Below, piece by piece: positions 52,986-63,399 of a DNA stretch of 64,000 nucleotides (the stretch's first letter is position 1; every line of letters starts with the position of its first letter). The notes beneath the pieces are model-generated. The model worked only from the letters and a program-made list of their open reading frames with translations. It did not search any database and was not told the origin of the DNA. The DNA comes from JBPEWY01 sp965224095 (GTDB taxonomy: Bacteria; Bacteroidota; Bacteroidia; Flavobacteriales; Flavobacteriaceae). The stretch lies in contig OZ245039.1 in assembly GCA_965224095.1 (NCBI GenBank), positions 1,364,001 through 1,428,000 of the forward strand. Direction: 5' to 3'. Both the position numbers and the translations under genes were made by a program.

Positions 52986-53384
52986 TTAGTAAACGTAACA
53001 CAATACCTCGCCACCTACATTCTCCTGCTTGGCCTGTTTACTGGTCATAACTCCATGAGAGGTTGACACAATAGCCACACCAAGTCCGTTAAGTACTCTG
53101 GGCAATTCCTGAGACCCGGCGTATTTACGCAATCCGGGTTTACTCACTCGCTTCAGCTTTTTAATAACCGGTTCTTTTGTTAGCCTATCGTATTTCAAAG
53201 CTATTTTAATGGAACCCTGAGGGCCCTTATCTTCAAACTTATAACTTAGAATATACCCCTGATCGAATAAGATCTTGGTAATTTCTTTTTTTAGGTTTGA
53301 AGCAGGGATTTCAACTACTCTATGACCCGCGCTGTTAGCGTTTCTAATTCTAGTCAAATAATCTGCTATAGGATCTGTATACAT
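52986..53384 (-). CDS. rpsH: 30S ribosomal protein uS8
   Basis: 132 residues: MYTDPIADYLTRIRNA start and the C-terminal GLGVAIVSTSHGVMTSKQA. uS8 binds helix 21 of 16S rRNA; in E. coli it represses the spc operon by binding an rRNA-like mRNA site at the rplE start. I did not identify an obvious mimic here. A 66-base gap separates it from rpsN. Confidence 0.97.
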   Translation of the reverse strand: MYTDPIADYLTRIRNANSAGHRVVEIPASNLKKEITKILFDQGYILSYKFEDKGPQGSIKIALKYDRLTKEPVIKKLKRVSKPGLRKYAGSQELPRVLNGLGVAIVSTSHGVMTSKQAKQENVGGEVLCYVY

Positions 53385-53450
53385 CTCTATTAATTTACGG
53401 TAACGGTATTCAACCTTTTTGCCGGTTAAACCTGAAACCCATTTATAATT

Positions 53451-53720
53451 CTACCAACTTGCTTTTTTAACTCCTGGTATTAGCCCCTTATTGGCCATTT
53501 CTCTGAACATTACCCGAGAGATTCCAAAAGTACGCATATAACCTTTTGGTCTTCCCGTAAGCTTGCATCTGTTATGCGCTCGAACAGGTGAAGCGTTCTT
53601 AGGCAATTTCTGCAATGCTTCATAATCTCCTGCCTCTTTTAAAGCCTTACGCTTTTCAGCATATTTAGCAATTAACTTAGCTCTTTTAATCTCACGAGCT
53701 TTCATTGATTCTTTAGCCAT
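53451..53720 (-). CDS. rpsN: 30S ribosomal protein uS14, long form
   Basis: 89 residues, the longer zinc-free type: AKESMKAREIKRAKLIAKY at the N-terminus and HNRCKLTGRPKGYMRTFGIS, without the CxxC pairs of the short form. Two bases after rplE. Confidence 0.97.
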   Translation of the reverse strand: MAKESMKAREIKRAKLIAKYAEKRKALKEAGDYEALQKLPKNASPVRAHNRCKLTGRPKGYMRTFGISRVMFREMANKGLIPGVKKASW

Positions 53721-53722
53721 TC

Positions 53723-54274
53723 TTAATTCTTTTTAAAGGGTAATCCCAGTTCGCTTAACAGTGACTTTGCTTCTTTATCGGTATCGGCACTTGTAACAAA
53801 AGTGATATCCATACCAGAAATTTTATTCACCTTATCAATATCTATTTCAGGAAAAATAATCTGTTCGGTAACTCCCAAATTATAATTTCCTCTACCGTCA
53901 AAACCAGAAGCCCGGATTCCTTGAAAATCTCTAACTCTGGGTAATGCAGTAGTAATTAATCGATCTAAAAACTCATACATTCTTTCTCCTCGTAAAGTTA
54001 CTTTAGCCCCTATAGGCATTCCTTTACGAAGTTTAAAAGAAGCAACGTCTTTTTTAGAAATGGTAGCTACTGCCTTTTGTCCTGATATTTGAGTTAGCTC
54101 ATCAACTGCGTGATCAACTAATTTCTTATCAGCTACAGCAGCTCCTACACCTCTGCTTACTACAATTTTTTCTAATTTAGGCACCTGCATCACGTTCTTG
54201 TACCCAAACTCATCTTTAAGAGCCGAAATAATCCGATCTCTGTACTCTTGTTTTAATCTTGGAACGTAGCTCAT
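53723..54274 (-). CDS. rplE: 50S ribosomal protein uL5
   Basis: 183 residues: LEKIVVSRGVGAA, then GAKVTLRGERMYEFLDRL and the C-terminal DITFVTSADTDKEAKSLL. Binds 5S rRNA and contacts P-site tRNA. Two bases after rplX. Confidence 0.97.
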   Translation of the reverse strand: MSYVPRLKQEYRDRIISALKDEFGYKNVMQVPKLEKIVVSRGVGAAVADKKLVDHAVDELTQISGQKAVATISKKDVASFKLRKGMPIGAKVTLRGERMYEFLDRLITTALPRVRDFQGIRASGFDGRGNYNLGVTEQIIFPEIDIDKVNKISGMDITFVTSADTDKEAKSLLSELGLPFKKN

Positions 54275-54276
54275 AA

Positions 54277-54588
54277 CTAAATTACTTCATTAGATTTTTT
54301 AGAAACTCTTACTTTAGCCCCATCTCTTACTTCATATCCAACCCGAGTTGTTTCTCCTTTGGCCGTTAATAAAGACAAATTAGAGATGTGAATAGGAGCT
54401 TCTTTCTTAACAATACCTCCCTGAGGATTTTTAGCACTTGGTTTCTCGTGCTTAGATACCATATTAACACCTTCTATGATCGCCTTATTCTTAACACGAT
54501 CAACCGACATAACCTTACCTTCCGATCCTTTGTGATCTCCGGCAATAACCCGTACAGTATCTCCTGATTTTATTCTTAGTTTCATCAT
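54277..54588 (-). CDS. rplX: 50S ribosomal protein uL24
   Basis: 103 residues from the ATG at 54588 (a second ATG follows directly at 54585); an in-frame extension to 54627 overlaps rplN and lacks family similarity. The KOW motif is KSGDTVRVIAGDHKGSEGKV. uL24 starts 50S assembly. Ten bases after rplN. Confidence 0.95.
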   Translation of the reverse strand: MMKLRIKSGDTVRVIAGDHKGSEGKVMSVDRVKNKAIIEGVNMVSKHEKPSAKNPQGGIVKKEAPIHISNLSLLTAKGETTRVGYEVRDGAKVRVSKKSNEVI

Positions 54589-54598
54589 CTTACATGTA

Positions 54599-54967
54599 TT
54601 AAAGCACCTCCGGCGCCAATGATACAATTTTCATAAATTGCTTATCGCGAAGTTCTCTGGCCACAGGGCCAAAAACACGTGTTCCGCGCATTTCTCCAGA
54701 AGGATTCAAAAGCACGCATGCGTTATCGTCAAAACGGATATACGATCCATCCGGCCTTCTTACCTCTTTCTTGGTACGAACAACAACCGCAGTTGACACC
54801 TGTCCCTTTTTAACGTTTCCGTTAGGGGTTGCATCCTTAACAGTAACAACAATCTTGTCGCCAACCGAAGCATATCTTCTTTTTGTACCTCCTAATACAC
54901 GGATTGCCAAAACTTCCTTGGCTCCGGTATTATCTGCTACTTTTAATCTAGATTCCTGTTGTACCAT
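54599..54967 (-). CDS. rplN: 50S ribosomal protein uL14
   Basis: 122 residues: MVQQESRLKVADNTGAKEVL start and the C-terminal RVFGPVARELRDKQFMKIVS. Lies at the subunit interface and receives RsfS-type silencing factors in other bacteria. Two bases after rpsQ. Confidence 0.97.
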   Translation of the reverse strand: MVQQESRLKVADNTGAKEVLAIRVLGGTKRRYASVGDKIVVTVKDATPNGNVKKGQVSTAVVVRTKKEVRRPDGSYIRFDDNACVLLNPSGEMRGTRVFGPVARELRDKQFMKIVSLAPEVL

Positions 54968-54969
54968 AA

Positions 54970-55227
54970 TTACTTAGCTCTTTCAATGATTTCAACTAAT
55001 CTCCAACACTTGGTTTTACTTAAAGGTCTGGTTTCCATGATCCTTACCGTATCACCTTCGTTACAATCGTTTTTTTCGTCGTGTGCAACATATTTCTTTG
55101 TTTTTAACACGAACTTTCCGTACATAGGGTGTTTTACCTTTTTAACTTCTGAAACCACAATAGATTTCTCCATTTTATTACTGGTAACTACTCCTACTCT
55201 TTCTTTTCTTAAATTTCTTTTTTCCAT
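54970..55227 (-). CDS. rpsQ: 30S ribosomal protein uS17
   Basis: 85 residues from the ATG at 55227 (MEKRNLRKERVGVV); a four-codon upstream extension to 55239 is atypical. OB fold with GDTVRIMETRPLSKTKCWRL. Seventeen bases after rpmC. Confidence 0.95.
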   Translation of the reverse strand: MEKRNLRKERVGVVTSNKMEKSIVVSEVKKVKHPMYGKFVLKTKKYVAHDEKNDCNEGDTVRIMETRPLSKTKCWRLVEIIERAK

Positions 55228-55244
55228 CTTAAGCAGCATCAGAA

Positions 55245-55436
55245 TTACTGTAATTCTCTTTTACTAAGCTCTGTAGCTAATCTCGCAACCGTTCTCCGAA
55301 CGCCTCTTAATTGAAGCGGATCCTCTAATGGAGTAATAGCATGAGCTAATTTTAAATCTGCATGTTTTTTTTTGAACTCACCAAGCTTTTCCTGTAGCTC
55401 AGTTGTAGATAATTCTCTTATTTCAGATTGTTTCAT
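55245..55436 (-). CDS. rpmC: 50S ribosomal protein uL29
   Basis: 63-residue helical hairpin: EIRELSTTELQEKLGEFKK and LRGVRRTVARLATELSKRE. Near the exit tunnel with uL23. Seventeen bases after rplP. Confidence 0.97.
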   Translation of the reverse strand: MKQSEIRELSTTELQEKLGEFKKKHADLKLAHAITPLEDPLQLRGVRRTVARLATELSKRELQ

Positions 55437-55453
55437 AATCGTAATAATTCAAA

Positions 55454-55873
55454 TTAAGCCGAATAATCTCTGGCTACAACAAATTTTGTTTTTACAGGAA
55501 GTTTTTGCGCAGCCAATCGAAGTGCTTCTTTAGCAACATCCATAGGCACGCCACCTACCTCAAACATGATTCTACCCGGTTTTACCACTGCCGCCCAGTA
55601 TTCCGGAGCTCCCTTACCTTTACCCATACGTACTTCCAAAGGTTTTTTAGTGATAGGCTTATCCGGAAATATTTTAATCCAAAGTTGCCCTTCCCTTTTC
55701 ATATAACGGGTAGCAGCAATACGAGCTGCCTCTATCTGACGCGAAGTGATAAATGAAGAATCCAATGATTTAATACCAAACATTCCATTAGAAAGCTGGT
55801 GCCCTCGTTGAGACACTCCTTTCATTCTTCCTTTCTGCTGTTTACGATATTTTGTTCTTTTTGGCTGTAACAT
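55454..55873 (-). CDS. rplP: 50S ribosomal protein uL16
   Basis: 139 residues: MLQPKRTKYRKQQKGRMKG start, RMGKGKGAPEYWAAVVKPGR near the middle, KLPVKTKFVVAR near the end. Contacts A-site tRNA. The arginine of the RMGKGKG loop that is hydroxylated in E. coli is present. Eighteen bases after rpsC. Confidence 0.97.
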   Translation of the reverse strand: MLQPKRTKYRKQQKGRMKGVSQRGHQLSNGMFGIKSLDSSFITSRQIEAARIAATRYMKREGQLWIKIFPDKPITKKPLEVRMGKGKGAPEYWAAVVKPGRIMFEVGGVPMDVAKEALRLAAQKLPVKTKFVVARDYSA

Positions 55874-55891
55874 CTTTCTTTCCTTTTAAAA

Positions 55892-56602
55892 TTACTTTCT
55901 GCGACGAGCCTTTTTAGCACCAGCGCCTCCTTTACCTTGTTTTTTTGACATTCCCACAAGTGGAGAAAGCTCTCGCTTACCATAAACCTCGCCTTTCATG
56001 ATCCACACTTTGATTCCCAATCTACCATAGGTAGTATGAGCCTCATGCAGCGCATAATCAATATCAGCTCTAAAAGTTGACAAAGGAATTCTTCCTTCTT
56101 TATACGATTCAGAACGTGCCATTTCCGCACCGTTCAAACGACCTGAAATCTGAACTTTAACCCCTTCGGCATTCATTCTCATTGCAGCAGCAATAGCCAT
56201 TTTAATTGCTCGTCGATAACTGATCCTACTCTCGATCTGACGTGCAATACTCGCTGCCATTAAATTCGCATCCAGTTCTGGTCTTTTGATCTCAAAAATG
56301 TTAATCTGAACCTCTTTATTGGTAATCTTTTTGAGCTCTTCTTTTAACTTGTCTACCTCCTGGCCTCCTTTTCCGATAATAATACCGGGGCGAGCCGTGG
56401 TGATAGTAACGGTTACAAGTTTAAGCGTACGCTCAATAATTACTCGAGAAACACTAGCTTTCGAAAGACGTGCATGGATATACTTCCTGATCTTATCATC
56501 TTCAGCAAGCTTATCTCCATAATCATTGCCTCCATACCAGTTAGACTCCCATCCTCTGATAATACCAAGGCGATTTCCTATTGGATTTGTTTTTTGTCCC
56601 AT
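55892..56602 (-). CDS. rpsC: 30S ribosomal protein uS3
   Basis: 236 residues: MGQKTNPIGNRLGIIRGW start, KH domain with RPGIIIGKGGQEVDKLKEEL, and YGRLGIKVWIMKGE near the end, then a basic glycine-rich tail. Forms part of the mRNA entry helicase. Eleven bases after rplV. Confidence 0.97.
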   Translation of the reverse strand: MGQKTNPIGNRLGIIRGWESNWYGGNDYGDKLAEDDKIRKYIHARLSKASVSRVIIERTLKLVTVTITTARPGIIIGKGGQEVDKLKEELKKITNKEVQINIFEIKRPELDANLMAASIARQIESRISYRRAIKMAIAAAMRMNAEGVKVQISGRLNGAEMARSESYKEGRIPLSTFRADIDYALHEAHTTYGRLGIKVWIMKGEVYGKRELSPLVGMSKKQGKGGAGAKKARRRK

Positions 56603-56613
56603 ACTGTCTAATC

Positions 56614-57021
56614 TTAACTTTGTGTATTATTATTAGCTCCTAGCACCAATGTAACATGGTTAGAGCGTTTTCTTATTCTGTGAGCGCGTCCTTGCGGGGC
56701 TGGTCGAAGACGCTTTAGCATACTTCCGCCATCTACGCGAATCTCCTTAATAAAAAGATCTGCTTCTTCAATGTCTGCGTCTTCATTTTTAGCCTGCCAA
56801 TTAGCAATTGCAGACAACAATAATTTTTCCAGGCGCTTTGAAGCTTCTTTCTGATTAAATTTCAATATAGCAAGCGCATTCTCTACTTTTTCACCTCTTA
56901 CCAAATCAGCAACAAGCCTCATTTTTCTGGGTGATGTAGGGCAGTTATTTAACTTGGCAAAAGCTATTTGCTTTTTAGCTTCTTTAATTTGCTCTGCTCT
57001 TTCTCTTTTACGAACTCCCAT
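56614..57021 (-). CDS. rplV: 50S ribosomal protein uL22
   Basis: 135 residues: NNCPTSPRKMRLVADLVRG and the tunnel-lining hairpin MLKRLRPAPQGRAHRIRKR, unaltered, so no macrolide-resistance deletion is seen. Six bases after rpsS. Confidence 0.97.
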   Translation of the reverse strand: MGVRKRERAEQIKEAKKQIAFAKLNNCPTSPRKMRLVADLVRGEKVENALAILKFNQKEASKRLEKLLLSAIANWQAKNEDADIEEADLFIKEIRVDGGSMLKRLRPAPQGRAHRIRKRSNHVTLVLGANNNTQS

Positions 57022-57027
57022 AGCTTC

Positions 57028-57306
57028 CTATTTTTTTCCTTTGTTTTTAGCTCCAGCATGGCCTCTAAACGAACGTGTTGGTGAAAACTCACCTAACTTA
57101 TGCCCTACCATATTCTCGGTTACATAAACAGGAACAAACTGCCGGCCGTTGTGAACAGCTATTGTTTGCCCTACAAAATCCGGAGTAATCATCGATGCTC
57201 TGGACCAGGTTTTAATAACCGTTTTCTTTCCTGATTCAATATTTTGCTGGACTTTCTTCTCTAAACTATAATGAACGTAAGGTCCTTTTTTTAATGAACG
57301 TGCCAT
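57028..57306 (-). CDS. rpsS: 30S ribosomal protein uS19
   Basis: 92 residues: MARSLKKGPYVHYSLEKKV start and HKLGEFSPTRSFRGHAG near the end. Head of the 30S, next to uS13. Twelve bases after rplB. Confidence 0.97.
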   Translation of the reverse strand: MARSLKKGPYVHYSLEKKVQQNIESGKKTVIKTWSRASMITPDFVGQTIAVHNGRQFVPVYVTENMVGHKLGEFSPTRSFRGHAGAKNKGKK

Positions 57307-57318
57307 CTCTTTACTCTT

Positions 57319-58143
57319 TTATTTCTTTCTACGTTCTACAATATACTTATTACTAGCCTTGGTTTTAGAACGCGTTCTAAATCCTTTGGCTGGCACTCCG
57401 TTTCTCGATCTCGGGTGTCCTCCGGAAGCCCGTCCTTCACCTCCACCCATAGGATGGTCAACCGGGTTCATAACCACAGGTCTGGTTCTCGGACGTCTGC
57501 CAAGCCATCTACTTCTACCTGCTTTTCCGGAAACCACCAATTGATGATCTGAGTTAGATACAGCTCCAATAGTTGCCATACAGGTTACCAGCACCATTCT
57601 GGTTTCTCCTGAAGGCAATTTTACAGTAGCATACTTACCATCTCTCGCCATTAGCTGAGCAAATGCCCCGGCACTTCTAGCCATAACAGCTCCCTGACCC
57701 GGGCGCAATTCTATACAGGAAATAACGGTTCCCAATGGGATAGCGCTTAAAGGCATTGCATTTCCGATTTCCGGAGCTACACTATCTCCTGAAACCACAG
57801 CCTGCCCTACTTTAAGTCCGTTTTGAGCTATGATATAACGCTTCTCTCCATCGGCATACTTCACCAATGCAATAAATGCTGTTCTGTTAGGATCGTATTG
57901 AATAGAATCAACCGTAGCTTCAACGCCCGTTTTTTCCCTCTTAAAATCAATAATACGATACTTACGTTTATGACCACCACCTTTATAACGCATGGTCATT
58001 TTTCCTTGACTGTTTCTACCTCCGGACTTTTTTAACGGAGCGAGCAAGCTCTTCTCCGGCTTATCAGTTGTAATCGCGTCAAATTCGTTTACAACTCTAA
58101 AACGCTGTCCTGGAGTAATCGGTTTTAATTTTCTAACTGACAT
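57319..58143 (-). CDS. rplB: 50S ribosomal protein uL2
   Basis: 274 residues: KKSGGRNSQGKMTMRYKGGG, the RNA-binding middle, and NPVDHPMGGGEGRASGGHPR with the functionally important His. Supports subunit joining and the peptidyl transferase centre. Thirteen bases after rplW. Confidence 0.97.
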   Translation of the reverse strand: MSVRKLKPITPGQRFRVVNEFDAITTDKPEKSLLAPLKKSGGRNSQGKMTMRYKGGGHKRKYRIIDFKREKTGVEATVDSIQYDPNRTAFIALVKYADGEKRYIIAQNGLKVGQAVVSGDSVAPEIGNAMPLSAIPLGTVISCIELRPGQGAVMARSAGAFAQLMARDGKYATVKLPSGETRMVLVTCMATIGAVSNSDHQLVVSGKAGRSRWLGRRPRTRPVVMNPVDHPMGGGEGRASGGHPRSRNGVPAKGFRTRSKTKASNKYIVERRKK

Positions 58144-58156
58144 TTTTTGTCTTTAC

Positions 58157-58447
58157 TTATATATTGCTATAAAAATCGATTGTATCTCCTTCCGCTACCT
58201 GAACAATGGCTTTTTTTACAGCATTGGTTTTACCATGCTGAATACCTGTTTTTGTGTAACGGGTTCTTCTTTCCGGGCCGTAGTTCATAGTACGAACTTT
58301 ATCAACAGATACTCCATAAGTAGTTTCAACTGCTTCCTTTATCTGTAGCTTATTAGCCTTTTTATCTACAATGAAACCATAACGATTGTAAACCTCGCTA
58401 TCCGCCGTTGCTTTTTCCGTAATGATAGGTTTTATTAACACACTCAT
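58157..58447 (-). CDS. rplW: 50S ribosomal protein uL23
   Basis: 96 residues from the ATG at 58447 (MSVLIKPIITEKA); a ten-codon extension to 58477 would overlap rplD. Exit-tunnel protein that docks trigger factor and SRP (ffh). Seven bases after rplD. Confidence 0.95.
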   Translation of the reverse strand: MSVLIKPIITEKATADSEVYNRYGFIVDKKANKLQIKEAVETTYGVSVDKVRTMNYGPERRTRYTKTGIQHGKTNAVKKAIVQVAEGDTIDFYSNI

Positions 58448-58454
58448 AGGTTTC

Positions 58455-59084
58455 CTATTTTGTAAGGTTTGTTTCAATTCCTTCTAAGGAACCTTCCACA
58501 AACACAATATTATTTGCGTTTAATATTTTGTAAGTACTTAATTCTGAGTTAGTTATAACTTCAGAGCTCTTCAAATTACGCGACGACAAATATACATTAT
58601 TATTTATACCGCCCAACACGAACAATGATTTTTTGTTTTCCAACCCAAGGGCCTTTAACAACTCTGTAAAACTTTTGGTCTTTGGTGCTTCAAAACTGAA
58701 GTCTTCCAATACCAAAATGGCTTTCTCCTTTGCTTTGATAGTCAACGCGGATTTTCTTGCCAGGCGTTTTACATTTTTGTTCAGTTTTTGCGAATAGTTT
58801 TTTGGTCGTGGACCAAAAACTCTACCTCCACCAACAAACACCGGAGATTTGATACTACCAGCTCTGGCAGTACCTGTCCCTTTTTGTTTTTTAATTTTTC
58901 TTGTACTTCCGGTTATTTCCGCTCTTTCTTTAGCCTTGTGTGTTCCTTGTCGCTGATGTGCAAGGTATTGCTTAACATCCAGGTACACCGCGTGATTATT
59001 AGGCTCAATTCCAAAAACGTCCTTGGAAAGTTTTACTTTCCTGCCGGTTTCTTTTCCTTGTATGTTTAATACTGCTACTTCCAT
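58455..59084 (-). CDS. rplD: 50S ribosomal protein uL4
   Basis: 209 residues. The tunnel loop is KKQKGTGTARAGSIKSPVF. In E. coli, L4 also represses the S10 operon through its leader. The start overlaps the rplC stop by one base (TAATG), so it is translationally coupled. Confidence 0.97.
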   Translation of the reverse strand: MEVAVLNIQGKETGRKVKLSKDVFGIEPNNHAVYLDVKQYLAHQRQGTHKAKERAEITGSTRKIKKQKGTGTARAGSIKSPVFVGGGRVFGPRPKNYSQKLNKNVKRLARKSALTIKAKEKAILVLEDFSFEAPKTKSFTELLKALGLENKKSLFVLGGINNNVYLSSRNLKSSEVITNSELSTYKILNANNIVFVEGSLEGIETNLTK

Positions 59085-59701
59085 TATTTCCGCACGATTA
59101 CATAAGCGTTCTTATGCCCCGGAACACATCCTTTAACCACTAAAAGATTTTTTTCCGGAACTACCTTTAACACTCTTAAGTTTTGAACTGTTACTTTCTC
59201 TGCTCCCATTCTTCCTGCCATTCGCATTCCTTTAAAAACACGAGACGGGTATGATGATGCCCCAATAGAACCCGGAGCTCTCAGTCTGTTATGCTGTCCG
59301 TGAGTAGCTTGTCCTACTCCGGCAAAACCATGACGCTTAACAACTCCCTGAAATCCTTTTCCCTTTGATGTACCAGATACATCAACAAATTCACCTTCTA
59401 CAAAGTGATCTACTGTAATAGTATCACCTAGTTTGTACTCTCCTTCAAAATTCTTGAATTCAACAACTTTCTTCTTGGGAGAAACACCTGCTTTTTTATA
59501 ATGGCCCTGTTCGGCCTTAATTGCACGTTTTTCTGCCTTGTCATCGAAACCAAGCTGAAGAGCTTCATACCCATCAACCTCTTTGGTTCTGACTTGGGTA
59601 ACTACGCATGGCCCAGCTTCAATTACCGTACATGGGATGTTTTTCCCATTCTCATCGAAGATGCTGGTCATACCTACTTTTTTTCCAATTAACCCAGACA
59701 T
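59084..59701 (-). CDS. rplC: 50S ribosomal protein uL3
   Basis: 205 residues: MSGLIGKKVGMTSIFDENGK start, GTSKGKGFQGVVKRHGFAG with the following THGQHNRLRAPGSIG. Its extension reaches the peptidyl transferase centre. It is preceded by an unusually long 182-base gap with two hairpins. Confidence 0.97.
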   Translation of the reverse strand: MSGLIGKKVGMTSIFDENGKNIPCTVIEAGPCVVTQVRTKEVDGYEALQLGFDDKAEKRAIKAEQGHYKKAGVSPKKKVVEFKNFEGEYKLGDTITVDHFVEGEFVDVSGTSKGKGFQGVVKRHGFAGVGQATHGQHNRLRAPGSIGASSYPSRVFKGMRMAGRMGAEKVTVQNLRVLKVVPEKNLLVVKGCVPGHKNAYVIVRK

Positions 59702-59774
59702 TTACATTAAATTTTAAACTTCCGGCATAAAGCCATCCATCTGATTATTACTAATTATTTATTAACTACATTCT

Positions 59775-59806
59775 AAAAAAACAGGGTCAAAATACTTTCA
59801 ACCCTG
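59775..59806 (-). terminator. terminator-like hairpin between rpsJ and rplC
   Basis: CAGGGT (59782-59787) pairs with ACCCTG (59801-59806), with three further A-T pairs across a small internal loop. On the minus strand the stem is followed at once by seven Ts (59781-59775), the form of an intrinsic terminator. It lies 77 bases after the rpsJ stop and 73 before the rplC start. It may be an attenuator or may divide the cluster into two units. Confidence 0.6.
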
Positions 59807-59827
59807 AAATGTATTTTTTTCCGTTTT

Positions 59828-59848
59828 TCCCAAACCTATCGTTTGGGA
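59828..59848 (-). other. 8-bp hairpin just after rpsJ
   Basis: TCCCAAAC (59828-59835) pairs with GTTTGGGA (59841-59848), loop CTATC, 35 bases beyond the rpsJ stop. It is not followed by a T-run in the minus direction. With the terminator-like hairpin it forms a structured 182-base leader before rplC. Confidence 0.5.
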
Positions 59849-59883
59849 CATGTGATCGAAGAAACACTCCGATTTTATCAAGA

Positions 59884-60189
59884 TCACACTTTGATCTCTA
59901 CCTCAACACCACTGGGCAATTCCAGTTTCATCAGCGCATCAATCGTCTTCGATGATGAACTGTAAATATCAAGCAAACGTTTGTACGAATTTAATTGAAA
60001 CTGCTCTCTTGATTTTTTATTAACGTGAGGTGATCTCAAAACTGTAAAAATTTTCTTGTGCGTTGGAAGTGGGATAGGCCCCGTAACAACCGCTCCGGTA
60101 GTTTTAACAGTCTTTACGATTTTTTCAGCAGATTTATCTACCAAATTGTGATCGTACGATTTTAATTTTATTCTGATTTTCTGACTCAT
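59884..60189 (-). CDS. rpsJ: 30S ribosomal protein uS10 (NusE)
   Basis: 101 residues: KIRIKLKSYDHNLVDKSAEK start and TGPIPLPTHKKIFTVLRSPH. Also the NusE partner of NusB/NusG in transcription. Eleven bases after fusA; no tuf gene lies between, unlike in many Proteobacteria. Confidence 0.97.
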   Translation of the reverse strand: MSQKIRIKLKSYDHNLVDKSAEKIVKTVKTTGAVVTGPIPLPTHKKIFTVLRSPHVNKKSREQFQLNSYKRLLDIYSSSSKTIDALMKLELPSGVEVEIKV

Positions 60190-60200
60190 TTTCTAACTTT

Positions 60201-62327
<2,127 letters not shown>

Positions 62328-62336
62328 TTCTATAAA

Positions 62337-62813
62337 TTAAAATCTAAAGTGAGAGAATGCTTTATTTGCTTCAGCCATTTTATGTGTATCCACACGTTTT
62401 TTAACCGCCGCTCCTTCTTCTTTGGAAGCAGCCAAAATCTCGGCAGCAAGTTTTTGTGCCATTGATTTTTCGTTACGCTTACGTGAATACCCAATGAGCC
62501 ATTTCATAGCCATTGACACTTTTCGATCCGGACGTATTTGCATTGGAATCTGGAAAGTAGCCCCACCTACACGTCTCGATCTCACTTCAACGTGTGGCAT
62601 TACATTTGAAAGTGCATCTTTCCACACTTCCAGCGCCGTTTTTTCATCGTCTGTTTTTTTCTGATCTACGATATCAATTGCATCGTAGAAAATTTTAAAG
62701 GCAACCGATTTTTTTCCGTCCCACATCAGGTTATTCACAAAACGTGTTACTAGCTGATCGTTAAATCTCGGATCCGGTAAAAGCGGTCTTTTTTTCGCCT
62801 GTCTTTTTCTCAT
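62337..62813 (-). CDS. rpsG: 30S ribosomal protein uS7
   Basis: 158 residues: MRKRQAKKRPLLPDPRFNDQ start, family core KKSVAFKIFYDAI and GGATFQIPMQIRPDRK. Organises the 30S head. Twenty-four bases after rpsL. Confidence 0.97.
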   Translation of the reverse strand: MRKRQAKKRPLLPDPRFNDQLVTRFVNNLMWDGKKSVAFKIFYDAIDIVDQKKTDDEKTALEVWKDALSNVMPHVEVRSRRVGGATFQIPMQIRPDRKVSMAMKWLIGYSRKRNEKSMAQKLAAEILAASKEEGAAVKKRVDTHKMAEANKAFSHFRF

Positions 62814-62837
62814 TTCTTTACATTAAAAGTTTTCGAA

Positions 62838-63212
62838 TTACTTTTTAGGGCGTTTTGCTCCGTACTTAGATCTACGCTGTGTTCTTCCCTGAACCCCTGC
62901 GGTGTCCAAAGCTCCACGAACGATATGATACCTAACTCCCGGCAAATCTTTTACCCTTCCGCCTCGCACTAATACTATCGAGTGCTCCTGTAGATTGTGA
63001 CCTTCACCAGGGATATACGCATTCACCTCATTACCGTTGGTAAGACGCACCCTTGCTACCTTTCGCATAGCAGAGTTTGGCTTCTTAGGTGTTGTGGTGT
63101 AAACACGCGTACAAACCCCTCTTCGCTGAGGACACGAATCCAAAGCAGCCGATTTACTCTTCTTAGTAATACTGGCTCTTCCTTTTCGTACTAACTGTGA
63201 AATTGTTGGCAT
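62838..63212 (-). CDS. rpsL: 30S ribosomal protein uS12
   Basis: 124 residues: the decoding-site loop TTPKKPNSA keeps the lysine pair associated with streptomycin sensitivity, and VKDLPGVRYH keeps the Asp that is methylthiolated in other bacteria. First gene of the str operon, with a canonical promoter and a hairpin upstream. Confidence 0.97.
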   Translation of the reverse strand: MPTISQLVRKGRASITKKSKSAALDSCPQRRGVCTRVYTTTPKKPNSAMRKVARVRLTNGNEVNAYIPGEGHNLQEHSIVLVRGGRVKDLPGVRYHIVRGALDTAGVQGRTQRRSKYGAKRPKK

Positions 63213-63241
63213 AATTTACTTTTACAATAAATGTTTTTATT

Positions 63242-63264
63242 AAAAAACCCTCTTTTTAGAGGGT
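63242..63264 (-). other. hairpin with T-run at the presumed 5' end of the rpsL mRNA
   Basis: ACCCTCT (63247-63253) pairs with AGAGGGT (63258-63264), four-base loop. In the minus direction six Ts follow directly (63247-63242). The predicted transcription start, a few bases after the -7 box, falls at the foot of the stem, so the mRNA would open with this hairpin. It could protect the 5' end or act in attenuation. Confidence 0.55.
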
Positions 63265-63266
63265 GG

Positions 63267-63297
63267 CAAAGGTAGAAATATTTTGCAATAATTCAAA
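63267..63297 (-). promoter_or_regulatory. promoter of the rpsL (str) operon
   Basis: Minus strand: TTTG (63297-63294), 19-base spacer, TACCTTTG (63274-63267). Both elements match the Bacteroidota consensus, with ideal spacing. The ATG of rpsL follows 54 bases later. Confidence 0.75.
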
Positions 63298-63399
63298 TCG
63301 TAAATCATTAATTTTCAAATAAGTTTCATTAATGTAAATTAGCGAATCCGTTTTCCAATCTTGTTGGAATTTAAAATGATGGTTTAACATATTCCATTT

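Noticed and set aside
59702..59780. Promoter for rplC after the terminator-like hairpin
   Set aside because: No TTTG/TAnnTTTG pair was found on the minus strand in this stretch.
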